Shown here in pieces: positions 33,839 to 42,139 of a stretch of DNA of 52,719 nt (its first letter is position 1; each line of letters begins with the position of its first letter). The DNA lies in the NCBI GenBank assembly GCA_016873805.1, contig VGVZ01000024.1, forward strand, positions 1 to 52,719. Direction: 5' to 3'. Origin of the DNA: Ignavibacteria bacterium. Its GTDB lineage: Bacteria; Bacteroidota; Ignavibacteria; UBA10030. The position numbers and the translations under genes are program-made. A model generated the notes under the pieces. That model did no database searches. It was not told the origin of the DNA and saw only the letters and a program-made list of their open reading frames with translations.

Positions 33839-34521
33839 GGAGACTTCTCGGTATTCTACCGCTTGCCGTCATGATACTTTCAGCCTCTGCTCAGGAGGCG
33901 TTTCAGTTCGACGTCTTCAAAACGTCAGCCGGTGATCTGAAGATCACGTTTATCGGTCACGGCAGTCTGATGTTCACGTTCGGCGGGAAGGTCATCCACG
34001 TCGATCCGTTTACACGCGTTTCGGACTATACAACACTCCCGAAAGCGGATCTTCTCTTGATTACCCACGAACACCGTGACCATCTTGATCTAAAGGCCAT
34101 CGAACAAATCCGCACGGAGTCGACCAGGATTGTTCTCACCGAGACGTGTGCGAAGCAACTCGCGGGGGGAGAAGTGATGGCAAACGGGGATGTGAAAAAG
34201 GTCGATGAAGTCACAATCGAGGCCGTTCCCGCGTATAACCTTGTCCACAAACGGGAAAACGGCCAGCCCTTTCATGCGAAGGGGTCAGGAAACGGGTACG
34301 TGATCACATTCGGAAATCTTCGGGTCTATGTTGCCGGAGACACCGAGAATTTTCCGGAAATGAAAGATCTCAAGAACATCGACGTGGCCTTCCTCCCGAT
34401 GAACCTTCCCTACACCATGACGCCGGAGATGGTGGCAGACGCTGTCCGCATGTTCCATCCGAAAATCCTCTACCCGTATCACTACGGCCAACCGACACCG
34501 GCAAGCTCCTCGATCTGCTGA
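33835..34521 (+). CDS. MBL-fold metallo-hydrolase, UlaG-like, frameshifted near its end
   Basis: Start at 33835 opens a signal peptide [19 protein letters not shown], so the enzyme is exported. Metal motif THEHRDHLD near residues 72-80, [10 protein letters not shown] and the late H in LYPYHYG mark an MBL-fold hydrolase (UlaG/YcbL-like). After HYG at 34480-34488 the frame gives [10 protein letters not shown] and stops; one frame over, the DNA reads [15 protein letters not shown] ... IRIRKM and stops at 34560-34562, which is the normal ending of this family. So a one-base loss or two-base gain lies near 34489-34491, real or an assembly error. Confidence 0.8.
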   Translation: MRRLLGILPLAVMILSASAQEAFQFDVFKTSAGDLKITFIGHGSLMFTFGGKVIHVDPFTRVSDYTTLPKADLLLITHEHRDHLDLKAIEQIRTESTRIVLTETCAKQLAGGEVMANGDVKKVDEVTIEAVPAYNLVHKRENGQPFHAKGSGNGYVITFGNLRVYVAGDTENFPEMKDLKNIDVAFLPMNLPYTMTPEMVADAVRMFHPKILYPYHYGQPTPASSSIC

Positions 34522-34586
34522 AGGGAGAAAAGGGAACCGAGATTCGGATTCGCAAGATGTGAACGTTCACACGTGACGTTTACAGA

Positions 34587-34617
34587 AAAGCCCGACAGAG
34601 CATATCTGCCGGGCTTT
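34587..34617. terminator. Bidirectional intrinsic terminator
   Basis: AAAGCCCGACAG (34587-34598), 7-nt loop, CTGCCGGGCTTT (34606-34617): 12-bp stem with one mismatch and T/A-runs at both ends. It separates the MBL gene from convergent ferritin gene and lies beyond the restored MBL stop at 34562, supporting the idea that the gene once ended there. Confidence 0.78.
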
Positions 34618-34650
34618 GTCTTTCGTGCAACTCAGGCGAAAGCGGACGTG

Positions 34651-35139
34651 TCAGCTGCGCGTCGCCAATTGACGATCGAGCATCAGTAATCCAGCGGGCG
34701 CATCCCCCACCATCTTGAGCTGTTCGATGATTTCCGATGCGCTTTTTTCCTCTTCCACCTGCTCTTCGATGAACCAGTGCAGCATGACCTGCGTAGGATA
34801 ATCCTTTTCTTTTGCGGCCACTTCGTAGCACTCGTTAATGGTCCCCGTGATTTTCTGCTCGTGCTTGTAGGCGGCTGTAAAAATCTCAAGCGGAGACTTG
34901 AACTCTGCTGCGGGCTTCTCGATGGCCTCCAGGGTGACCTTGCCCCCCCGCTCGTTGATGAAGTTGAAGATCTTCATGCCGTGTTCGATTTCTTCTTCGT
35001 ACTGCTTCTTCATCCAGTGCGCGAAACCCGGGTAGTTTGTGGCTTCAAAGTGCGCTGCCATCGAAAGATAGATGTACGCTGAATGGAATTCGTTGTTGAT
35101 CTGGCGATTCAAGACATCTTGTACTGGTTTCGACAACAT
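34651..35139 (-). CDS. ftnA: Ferritin (bacterial non-haem)
   Basis: A 162-residue ferritin of the FtnA type that oxidises and stores iron in 24-mer cages. Ferroxidase ligands are visible as E17 ([12 protein letters not shown]), E50 and H53 ([11 protein letters not shown]), with E94 in KHEQKITG and E127/EE in [14 protein letters not shown]; the helix lengths fit. AAGGAGAAG is about 6 nt before the ATG. No Fur-type box could be fixed in the 90-base gap upstream. Monocistronic. Confidence 0.94.
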   Translation of the reverse strand: MLSKPVQDVLNRQINNEFHSAYIYLSMAAHFEATNYPGFAHWMKKQYEEEIEHGMKIFNFINERGGKVTLEAIEKPAAEFKSPLEIFTAAYKHEQKITGTINECYEVAAKEKDYPTQVMLHWFIEEQVEEEKSASEIIEQLKMVGDAPAGLLMLDRQLATRS

Positions 35140-35231
35140 TGAACCTTCTCCTTTGTGTTGTCATGGATGGGAATGGTGAAATGCAACACGCTGCTGGTGT
35201 GTCGGCAACATGACTCTAACAACGGGGGGGA

Positions 35232-36515
35232 CTATTTTGTTCCGAGAACGTCGATAAGCCAGAGACTGAGCTCGGGGATGTACGTGATCAGCAGAAGGGC
35301 AATGAGGAGCAAACCGATGAAGACCAACACCGACCGTGCGATTTTCAGAATCGGTTTTTCAAATCTCAGGCTGGAAAGAAAGAGATTCAAGCCGACAGGG
35401 GGAGTGAGATAGCCGATCTCGAGGTTCGCGAGGAAGATGATTCCCAGGTGAATGGGATCGACACCGAATTCTCTCGCGATGGGCAGAATGAGAGGCACCA
35501 CAACGATGATTGCCGAAAAGATGTCCATCATCATCCCGACGAGGAGCAGAAAGATGTTCAGGATGATGAGGAAGGTCACTCTGCTGTCTACACGTTCCTG
35601 AACGAACGCGAACAGCTTTTGGGGAATCTGTTCATCGATGAAATAGTTTGTCAGACCGAGGGCTGTGCCGAGGATCGCCAAAATGGCCCCCACGAGAATC
35701 ATCGACTCCTTCATCACACGGGGGACATCCGCCGTGAGCCGGAGATCGCGATAGATGAAGACCTCGACGATGAACACATAGAAGGCCGTGACGGCGGCGG
35801 CTTCGGTGGCCGTCATGAATCCCGAATAAATGCCGCCGATGATGATAAACGGAAGCGGAATCTCCCACACTGCCCCTCGAACCGCACGCACGACATTCGC
35901 ATACTGAAACGGGATTCTCGGGACGTGAGTCCGCGCGCCGGCAAAGATACTGTAGGCAGAAAGAATCACAATCATGAGAATTCCCGGCACAATCCCCGCC
36001 ACAAAGAGTTTGTCCACGCTCTCTTCCGAGATGAGCGCGTAGAGAATGATCGGCAGACTCGGAGGAAACAGGAGTCCAAGACTTCCCGACGTTGTCACGA
36101 GTCCAAGCGAAAAACGCTCAGCGTAGTTGTCCCGCAGGAGAATTGGAAACAACAGACCACCCAACGCAACGATGGTCACACCGGAAGCTCCGGTGAACGC
36201 GGTGAAGAACGCGCAGGTGATCAGCACAACGATCGCCAGACCGCTCGGCATCCAACCGAACAGGGCATGCGCAAGATCGACGAGGCGTTTGGGCGATTTG
36301 CTTTCCGCAAGGAGATAGCCGGCGAAGGTGAAGAGCGGAATCGCGATCAGGGTCGGCATCGACGAGATCTTGTACATCTCAATGATCACCGCCGCAGGAT
36401 CGGTACCGAGGGATGCAAACGCAAGGAGCGCAAACGCGCCGATGATTGCAAAGAGGGGTGAACCGAAAAACGTCAGAAGAATGAGACCGATGATAATCAA
36501 CGCGGTCCCCATCAC
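35232..36515 (-). CDS. dctM: TRAP transporter large permease (DctM)
   Basis: A 427-residue DctM-type subunit with about 12 membrane helices, the channel-forming subunit of a Na+-driven TRAP importer. Family motifs include FTGASGVTIVALGGLLFPILLRDNYAERFSLGLVTTSGSLGLLFPPSLPIILYALIS (first block, near 110-165) and the late RFVDSRVTFL/LDPIHLGIIFLANLEIGYLTPPVGLNLF segment. Overlaps dctQ by 4 nt (ATGA), so the three or four genes are one operon read right to left. Substrate, probably an organic acid, is set by DctP and is unknown. Confidence 0.94.
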   Translation of the reverse strand: MMGTALIIIGLILLTFFGSPLFAIIGAFALLAFASLGTDPAAVIIEMYKISSMPTLIAIPLFTFAGYLLAESKSPKRLVDLAHALFGWMPSGLAIVVLITCAFFTAFTGASGVTIVALGGLLFPILLRDNYAERFSLGLVTTSGSLGLLFPPSLPIILYALISEESVDKLFVAGIVPGILMIVILSAYSIFAGARTHVPRIPFQYANVVRAVRGAVWEIPLPFIIIGGIYSGFMTATEAAAVTAFYVFIVEVFIYRDLRLTADVPRVMKESMILVGAILAILGTALGLTNYFIDEQIPQKLFAFVQERVDSRVTFLIILNIFLLLVGMMMDIFSAIIVVVPLILPIAREFGVDPIHLGIIFLANLEIGYLTPPVGLNLFLSSLRFEKPILKIARSVLVFIGLLLIALLLITYIPELSLWLIDVLGTK

Positions 36516-37006
36516 GTCCGTCCTCCCCTCACTGTCTCATGGAGGGCCACGATCATCCGGACGGCGAAATGAATCATCAAGAGGCTAAACCCAACCGGGA
36601 TGATGATCTCAGAATACCATTCGGGAATGCCGCTGAAGAGTTCGCGCTGGTCCTCGATTTCGAACTGCACGAATGTCAGTGCGGCATCAAAGAGAAGGTA
36701 GCAGACGGCAATCGTAAAAAGGTTGGTGATGACCCGGATACCCGCGCGCACGCGGGGCGTGATCATGCGGGCGAAGGCGTCGATGCTGATATGTCGTTCC
36801 TGACTCGCCGCGAGCGCGGCGCCAAGGAACCCGACCCAGAGGACGAGATGGCGAAGGAGGATATCAGCCCAGAGGATTCCCTCAGAAAAAACGTTCCGCA
36901 GAACAACCTGCAGGAACGCCATCAAGACCATCACCGTGAGGAAGGTGATGAGCAACGCGCCTTCGATTCTGTTCAGGAATCCATCGACGCGGGAGAGAAA
37001 CTTCAT
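36512..37006 (-). CDS. dctQ: TRAP transporter small permease (DctQ)
   Basis: A 164-residue four-helix protein with DctQ landmarks: N-terminal RVDGFLNRIEGALLI, the conserved LRNVFSEGILWADILLRHLVLWVGFLGAALA block, and RHISIDAF. It bridges the large permease and the binding protein. Overlaps dctP's 3' end and dctM's 5' end by 4 nt each, so stoichiometry is set by translational coupling. Confidence 0.92.
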   Translation of the reverse strand: MKFLSRVDGFLNRIEGALLITFLTVMVLMAFLQVVLRNVFSEGILWADILLRHLVLWVGFLGAALAASQERHISIDAFARMITPRVRAGIRVITNLFTIAVCYLLFDAALTFVQFEIEDQRELFSGIPEWYSEIIIPVGFSLLMIHFAVRMIVALHETVRGGRT

Positions 37007-38016
37007 TTGGATGCCCGATGGTTGTTCTTGAATTCCGTCAGGCTCCGTTCAACCCGATTGAGAAATTCCTCGCTATAGAGCTTTCCGACGAGGGATCGTC
37101 GCGCCCGCGCCCCCGCTCGAATATACTCCGTCAAATCCTGTTCCTTGACCTTGATCATCTGGAGCCCGTGCCGCTTCAACACCTCGAGCGCGTTTTTGTT
37201 TTCATCCCGACTCATGTGCGTAAGCTTGGTCATGTACTTCTTTCCGTTGCGGAGAAGGATTTCCTGGAGGTCGTTCGGAAGCTGATCATAATATTTCTTC
37301 GAGATGAGAACGGCACCGGATGCGTCGGCCAGCGGAGCTTCGACGATGTACTTCACACGCGTGAACCATTGCAGCGCGACCGCAGCCAGCGGGGAGGTAT
37401 AGAACGCATCGACAAGTCCGGTCTGCAACGACGTCAAAACGTCCGTGATCGAGAGAGGAATCGGATTGATCCCGAGGGCGCCGAATGCCGCCTCGGCGAC
37501 CGGATCACCTTCCCACGTCCAGATCTTCATCTTCCTCAAGTCTTCCGGCTTCTGGATGAGGGTGTTCGTAAAGACGTGAACGAATCCAACTTCAGCCCAG
37601 CCGAGGAGTACGTATCCTCCCTCCTCAAATGCCTGCTGAAATTCTGCATCGAAGGTTTCGTAAAGAAAATCGATCTCCGCGTACGTGCGTGCGAGGAAGG
37701 GACTATCGAGAATCCTCACCTTCGGGGCAATCTCCCCCATCCCCACACCGGTGAACCCACCGGCCTGGATCTGTCCGACGCGAATCTTTCTGAGGACGGT
37801 CTTTTCGTCCCCCTGAATATTCGCCCCGTAGATCCGAAATCCGAGACGTCCGTTGCTTTCCTTCCTCACGGCCGCATCGTATTCCCTCATCACATTCATC
37901 CACGTGCTCCCCTCGGGGGCCACCGTCGCAAACTTGATCGTATACTGCTGGGCCGATCCCAGAGAGGCGCAAAGGCTAAACAGCAATAGCAATGAACGAA
38001 GTCTCGTCACAGACAT
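37003..38016 (-). CDS. dctP: TRAP transporter substrate-binding protein (DctP)
   Basis: Start chosen at 38016, opening signal peptide MSVTRLRSLLLLFSLCASLGSA (an upstream in-frame GTG at 38055 would add 13 residues before it). The 337-residue product has the DctP pattern KFATVAPEGSTWMNVM, IRVGQIQAGGFT, the KPEDLRKMKIWTWEGDPVAEAAFGALG region (carboxylate-binding Arg is elsewhere in the fold), ITDVLTSLQTGLVDAFYTSP and the AKRSL / helix tail. Periplasmic binding component. 48 nt downstream of tatT. Confidence 0.92.
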   Translation of the reverse strand: MSVTRLRSLLLLFSLCASLGSAQQYTIKFATVAPEGSTWMNVMREYDAAVRKESNGRLGFRIYGANIQGDEKTVLRKIRVGQIQAGGFTGVGMGEIAPKVRILDSPFLARTYAEIDFLYETFDAEFQQAFEEGGYVLLGWAEVGFVHVFTNTLIQKPEDLRKMKIWTWEGDPVAEAAFGALGINPIPLSITDVLTSLQTGLVDAFYTSPLAAVALQWFTRVKYIVEAPLADASGAVLISKKYYDQLPNDLQEILLRNGKKYMTKLTHMSRDENKNALEVLKRHGLQMIKVKEQDLTEYIRAGARARRSLVGKLYSEEFLNRVERSLTEFKNNHRASK

Positions 38017-38064
38017 CTCGCGCAGTTGATGAGTGGATGGCGTGCCCACAGGCACGCAGGTCTT

Positions 38065-38922
38065 CTAGAATAGCTCGTTGATTTGGGACAACCAGCGTTC
38101 AGCTTTCCGCTTCGCTACGGCATTGGGAAGTCTGGCTTCCGGGAGGATGTCGGCCGGCGCATCGAGAACGGTTTTCAAGAGCGTTTCGAACAGCTCCCGA
38201 TTCTGAACCTGCACGGCATAGGTGGACGCGAAATAGACGTGCGTCATCAAGAATTTTCCTTCGTTGATCCGGAGACAGGTTTCAAAGTGTTCCCTCGCTT
38301 TTTCCGGTTTGCCGCCGAGCATCGGGGGTGTGCTTCCTTCGATCGTGCCAAGGGAGAGATACGCGCCGCCGTAGTAGTACGTCGAATCGTGCCTCACGAC
38401 AAAATCCATCAGCGCATTAACGCGGGGAAGATCTGCGATCGCGGCGACATCGGCTCGCCCCGTGTTAATGTAGGCCCCCCAGGCGAACGCCGTCCAGAAT
38501 ATCGACGGCAAATCTTCCCGGGAAAAAGAGACGAGTGCCGCACGAAAAGCGTCGAAATCTTTTGCGGCCGCGTTTCGAAAGCGGGCTTCTTGCGTGAGGA
38601 TACGCAGTCCATAATCTCGAGCCCTGCCATAGAGCGCATGGGCACGGACAGGATCGTCATCCTCGGCGAATGCCAGGGCATACGCACTGTACCCCTGCGC
38701 GGCGAGAAGAAGCAGCTTCTCATTCTCGGGATCCCCCTTCAGAAGCGCCTCAATGAGCTTCAGATTTGCCCCCAGGGCTTCCTGTGCGAGCTGGAGGTCC
38801 CCCTCCTCATTGAACGCCTCCAGACCGTGATCCATGATCCCACCGACGGTGCGAATCGCGATCGTCTGGACACAACCGACAAGGAGAATTGCGGCGCTGA
38901 GTATCAACAGGATCGTCTTCAT
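38065..38922 (-). CDS. TRAP transporter T-component lipoprotein (TatT)
   Basis: A 285-residue lipoprotein with signal MKTILLILSAAILLVGC. The helical TPR-like mature part carries ALGANLKLIEALLKGDPENEKLLLLAAQGYSAYALAFAE, and FWTAFAWGAYINTGRADVAAIADLPRV, DSTYYYGGAYLSLGTI-x-GSTPPMLGGKPEKAREHFE. These are the marks of the TatT proteins that trimerise and feed ligands (possibly hydrophobic) to TRAP binding proteins. Presence of this gene points to a TRAP system for a lipid-like or carboxylate ligand. First gene of the operon; diverges from the two-component system. Confidence 0.9.
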   Translation of the reverse strand: MKTILLILSAAILLVGCVQTIAIRTVGGIMDHGLEAFNEEGDLQLAQEALGANLKLIEALLKGDPENEKLLLLAAQGYSAYALAFAEDDDPVRAHALYGRARDYGLRILTQEARFRNAAAKDFDAFRAALVSFSREDLPSIFWTAFAWGAYINTGRADVAAIADLPRVNALMDFVVRHDSTYYYGGAYLSLGTIEGSTPPMLGGKPEKAREHFETCLRINEGKFLMTHVYFASTYAVQVQNRELFETLLKTVLDAPADILPEARLPNAVAKRKAERWLSQINELF

Positions 38923-38954
38923 GAGAATTCGATTGAAGATAGCAAAAAGGGGGT

Positions 38955-38979
38955 GAGTTTCAAAGGAGAATTGAAACTC
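38955..38979. promoter_or_regulatory. Perfect 9-bp inverted repeat operator
   Basis: GAGTTTCAA (38955-38963), spacer AGGAGAA, TTGAAACTC (38971-38979). It overlaps the -35 box of the response regulator promoter and lies in the divergent gap to tatT, so one regulator could control both directions. Perfect symmetry over 9 bp is unlikely by chance. Confidence 0.65.
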
Positions 38980-38999
38980 TTCCTAATAAGATGTATACT
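38971..38999 (+). promoter_or_regulatory. Sigma70-type promoter for the two-component system
   Basis: TTGAAA (38971-38976), 17-nt spacer, TATACT (38994-38999), predicted start near 39006 and ATG at 39027 with AGGAG at about 39014-39018. A near-consensus promoter, its -35 inside the inverted repeat. Confidence 0.72.
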
Positions 39000-39026
39000 T
39001 TCCTACGTTAGGACAGGAGTATTTCA

Positions 39027-39716
39027 ATGAAGATCCTCCTTATTGAAGACGAGGAAAAGGTCGCGGGATTCATCCAGAGGGGCCTCCAGGCGGAGGGATT
39101 CAGCGTCGACATCGCGTCCGATGGAGAGAAAGGGGAGCGGAAGTTACGGAGACAAACGTACGATCTGCTCATTCTCGATCTTTTGCTCCCGAAGAAGGAT
39201 GGTTTTGAAATCATCAAATCGCTTCGCGGCGACAAGAGCTCGATTCCGATCCTTGTGCTGACTGCGCGGAGTGCCACCGAAGACATTGTCCGGGGACTCG
39301 AACTCGGAGCCGACGACTATCTGGTCAAACCGTTTGCCTTCAGCGAGCTCGTGGCTCGCCTCCGATCGCTGGCACGGAGGGACAAAACCTCTTCGATAAT
39401 TCTCAAGCTCGCGGACTTGCAGTTGGACACTGTCCGGCATCAGGCCGTACGGAACGGATCCAAAATCCCGCTCACGCGGCGGGAATACAATCTCCTCGAA
39501 TATTTTCTCCGTCATCCCTACTCGCTGGTCACGCGCCGCCAGCTTGAGGAAGAAGTCTGGGGGTACGACTACGACCCCGGAACGAACATTGTCGACGTAT
39601 ACATCAACCACCTGCGCAAGAAAATCGACCACCCTCACTCCATCAAGCTCATCCATTCGGTACGGGGAAGAGGGTACATCTTCACCGATCGCCCGGATGA
39701 TCTCAAGAAATATTGA
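39027..39716 (+). CDS. OmpR-family response regulator
   Basis: A 229-residue winged-helix response regulator. Receiver: acidic pocket E7/D8, phosphoacceptor D51 in LLILDLLLP, T in VLTARSA near 79-81, K102-type Lys in DDYLVKPF. C-terminal winged helix: LTRREYNLLEYFLRHP, DVYINHLRKKID and the RGRGYIF wing. Controlled by the inverted repeat/promoter just upstream and paired by a TTGA overlap with a histidine kinase. Likely autoregulated. Similar to CusR/CopR-like or MprA-like regulators in layout only. Confidence 0.94.
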   Translation: MKILLIEDEEKVAGFIQRGLQAEGFSVDIASDGEKGERKLRRQTYDLLILDLLLPKKDGFEIIKSLRGDKSSIPILVLTARSATEDIVRGLELGADDYLVKPFAFSELVARLRSLARRDKTSSIILKLADLQLDTVRHQAVRNGSKIPLTRREYNLLEYFLRHPYSLVTRRQLEEEVWGYDYDPGTNIVDVYINHLRKKIDHPHSIKLIHSVRGRGYIFTDRPDDLKKY

Positions 39717-41197
39717 AGTTCTTTCATTCCATACGTACGCGGCTGACCCTCTGGTTTTCCGCGTGGCTCACGCTTATTCTCTTTGCCTTCGGGGGCGGAA
39801 GCTATCTCGTCATCCGCTCGACCCTCTCGGACAATCTTGACCGATCCCTCCGGAACGAGGCGATCTGGCTCCACGACTTCATCACACCGCGGATCCCTTC
39901 GCTTCGACCGGGAAAGCCTGTTGACACTCCGGCGCCGAGAGAACTCGTCCAGCCGCTCCTCCTGAGCGACGAAGATTCGCTGATGGAGATCGATGAGATT
40001 GATTCCGCCTGGCAACAGATTTACAAACATACGATTCTTCATCCTCGCAAACGGTACATCAGCATCCAGCAGACGAGCGGAAAGATCATCTATCAATCCC
40101 CCGCAACGTCTCCCCTGAACATCGATTTCGACCCGATTGCCGAGGGAACCGTCACGGTCTCAACGATCACGGATGCATCGGACAATCGGCTTCGACTTGC
40201 GCTGATCAAGACATCGGACCTTCGCATCTCGGTCGCCTACCCCCTGAGCGAACTGAACGAGATTCTCGAAAACCTCTACTCCATCTTCGTCATCCTCACC
40301 CCTGTGGCTCTCTTTCTCGCCGTAGTCGGGGGTTGGTTCCTCGCAGACCGATCCCTGCGACCAGTCAAGAAGATCATCGAGGCCGTACGGCAGATTACAG
40401 TGCGCAATCTCGACCAGCGGCTCCCGATCCGGGAAGCGGACGACGAGATCTCCCGGCTGGCAATGACGTTCAATGATATGATCGGGCGGCTCAAGTCCTC
40501 CGTGGAAAAGATGCAGCAGTTTTCCCTCGACGCCTCTCACGAATTGCGCACTCCGTTGACGATCATCAGAGGGGAAGTCGAGGTCGCGCTTCGGGACAAG
40601 AAGGTACAGCGGGCGACCCGCAAGATCCTCTCCAGCATCCACGAGGAGCTTCTTCGTCTCTCGGCCATTGTCGACGGATTGCTCCTCTTGATGAAATCCG
40701 ATTCCGGACGCACATCGTTCCATTTTCACGAAGTACCTCTGCACACGTTGATCAACGACGTTGTCTCCGATGCGATAGTCCTGGCCAGCACGAAAGGGAT
40801 TCGAGTCTCCCTCGAACAGAATCACCACTCCACGATACTCGGAGACCCGATCCGGCTCCGTCAGCTCTTCCGTAATCTTATCGACAATGCCGTGAAGTAT
40901 ACGCCGCGGCACGGCACGATTACGATTTCCCACACTCATCGGGATTCCAACGCCATCGTAAGTATCCGCGACACCGGAATCGGCATTTCCCAGCGAGAGC
41001 TCTCCGCGGTGTTCGACCGATTCTACCGAACTAAGCAGGGAGAGCGTGCGACCCCGACGGGAAGCGGCCTCGGATTGTCAATCGCGAAGTGGATCGCGGA
41101 GTCGCATGAGGGATCAATCGCCGTTCAGAGCCGGCTTCGCGAAGGAAGCACGTTCACCGTATATTTGCCTCTGGCTCACCCAAAGACACACCGCTGA
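39713..41197 (+). CDS. Sensor histidine kinase
   Basis: A 494-residue membrane kinase with a TTG start overlapping the regulator stop. Two helices (about residues 12-33 and 185-210) flank a ~150-residue periplasmic domain; then HAMP (RSLRPVKKIIEAVRQITVRNLDQRLP), dimerisation helix with phospho-His276 in DASHELRTPL, and catalytic core: N-box LIDNAVKYT, G1 DTGIGI, G2 GSGLGLSIAKWI. The domain order fits classical CusS/BaeS-like kinases. Ligand unknown. Partner is the preceding regulator. Confidence 0.93.
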   Translation: MKFFHSIRTRLTLWFSAWLTLILFAFGGGSYLVIRSTLSDNLDRSLRNEAIWLHDFITPRIPSLRPGKPVDTPAPRELVQPLLLSDEDSLMEIDEIDSAWQQIYKHTILHPRKRYISIQQTSGKIIYQSPATSPLNIDFDPIAEGTVTVSTITDASDNRLRLALIKTSDLRISVAYPLSELNEILENLYSIFVILTPVALFLAVVGGWFLADRSLRPVKKIIEAVRQITVRNLDQRLPIREADDEISRLAMTFNDMIGRLKSSVEKMQQFSLDASHELRTPLTIIRGEVEVALRDKKVQRATRKILSSIHEELLRLSAIVDGLLLLMKSDSGRTSFHFHEVPLHTLINDVVSDAIVLASTKGIRVSLEQNHHSTILGDPIRLRQLFRNLIDNAVKYTPRHGTITISHTHRDSNAIVSIRDTGIGISQRELSAVFDRFYRTKQGERATPTGSGLGLSIAKWIAESHEGSIAVQSRLREGSTFTVYLPLAHPKTHR

Positions 41198-41314
41198 AGA
41201 GATCTCTACGCCGTCTTGAATTGCCTCACAAATTTTGATACTTTTGGATGTGTTGTGCGAAGATCGATGCGAAGTCCATGAACCCAGTTCTCCAAACCAC
41301 GTCGTGCCTCCCCG

Positions 41315-42139
41315 ATGAGCGCTGACCAGCAGAAGCCGTTGCCACACAATCAGACCAAGACCCCGAAGCGGACGTACTTCTTTTCCGATGCCCATCTCGG
41401 CCTCGGCAGCCGGGAAGAAAATCAGCAACGCGAGCGACGAATTGTCAAGTTCCTCAACCGTGTTGCTTCCGACGGGGAACGATTGTTCATCGTCGGCGAT
41501 CTGTTCGACTACTGGTTTGAATACCGATCGGTCGTGCCGAAGGGTTGGATTCGGCTCCTGGGCAAACTTGCCGAGCTGAGTGATCGTGGAATCAAGATCT
41601 TCTACGTAAACGGGAACCATGACTTCTGGATGAACGACTATTTTCGAACCGAACTCGGCATCGAAGTCCATCACGATCCTTTGGAATGCACGATCAGCGG
41701 GAAGAAGTTCTACATCCATCATGGCGACGGGTTGCTGAAGAAGGACCGAGGATATCGGATCCTCAAAAGCATACTCCGCAACAGGTTCAGCATTGCACTC
41801 TATTCCATTCTTCACCCGGATTGGACAAACGCTCTTGCCCGTTGGTCCTCCCGGACGAGCCGCAAACACGCATCGAACAAAACGTTTGAAGGAAACGATA
41901 TGGTCGAATTTGCCGAGCGCCGAATCCGTCAGGGCTTCGACTATGTCGTCATGGGGCATCATCACCGCCCAATCGTGCGGAACTTCGGTCGGGGTGTCTA
42001 CGTCAACCTTGGAGACTGGATCTCGGAGAACAGCTATGCTGTGTTCGATGGAAAGCATCTTCGCCTTGAATGGTGGCAACAGCGACGGGGACGCGACCGA
42101 TTTTGGCGCAGACGAAAACATCTCAACCGGACCTCATGA
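41315..42139 (+). CDS. LpxH-like UDP-2,3-diacylglucosamine hydrolase
   Basis: A 274-residue calcineurin-fold phosphoesterase. Metal ligands are D25 and H27 (FSDAHLGLG), GDLFDYW, N and H in GNHDFWM, H in HHGDG and the GHHHRPI pair; the RFSIALYSILHPDW cap loop and NLGDWI end match the LpxH group that removes UMP from UDP-2,3-diacylglucosamine in lipid A synthesis. The N-terminal ~18 residues are extra and Lys/Pro-rich. Its stop overlaps the next ATG, coupling it to a penicillin-binding protein: both act in envelope synthesis. Confidence 0.85.
   Translation: MSADQQKPLPHNQTKTPKRTYFFSDAHLGLGSREENQQRERRIVKFLNRVASDGERLFIVGDLFDYWFEYRSVVPKGWIRLLGKLAELSDRGIKIFYVNGNHDFWMNDYFRTELGIEVHHDPLECTISGKKFYIHHGDGLLKKDRGYRILKSILRNRFSIALYSILHPDWTNALARWSSRTSRKHASNKTFEGNDMVEFAERRIRQGFDYVVMGHHHRPIVRNFGRGVYVNLGDWISENSYAVFDGKHLRLEWWQQRRGRDRFWRRRKHLNRTS

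Noticed and set aside
35448..36461. Plus-strand open frame (337 codons)
   Set aside because: Opposite to dctM; charged Arg/His/Asp-rich sequence typical of the complement of a membrane protein.
41114..42121. Leftward open frame (335 codons)
   Set aside because: Opposite to LpxH and the end of the kinase, both with intact active-site motifs on the plus strand.
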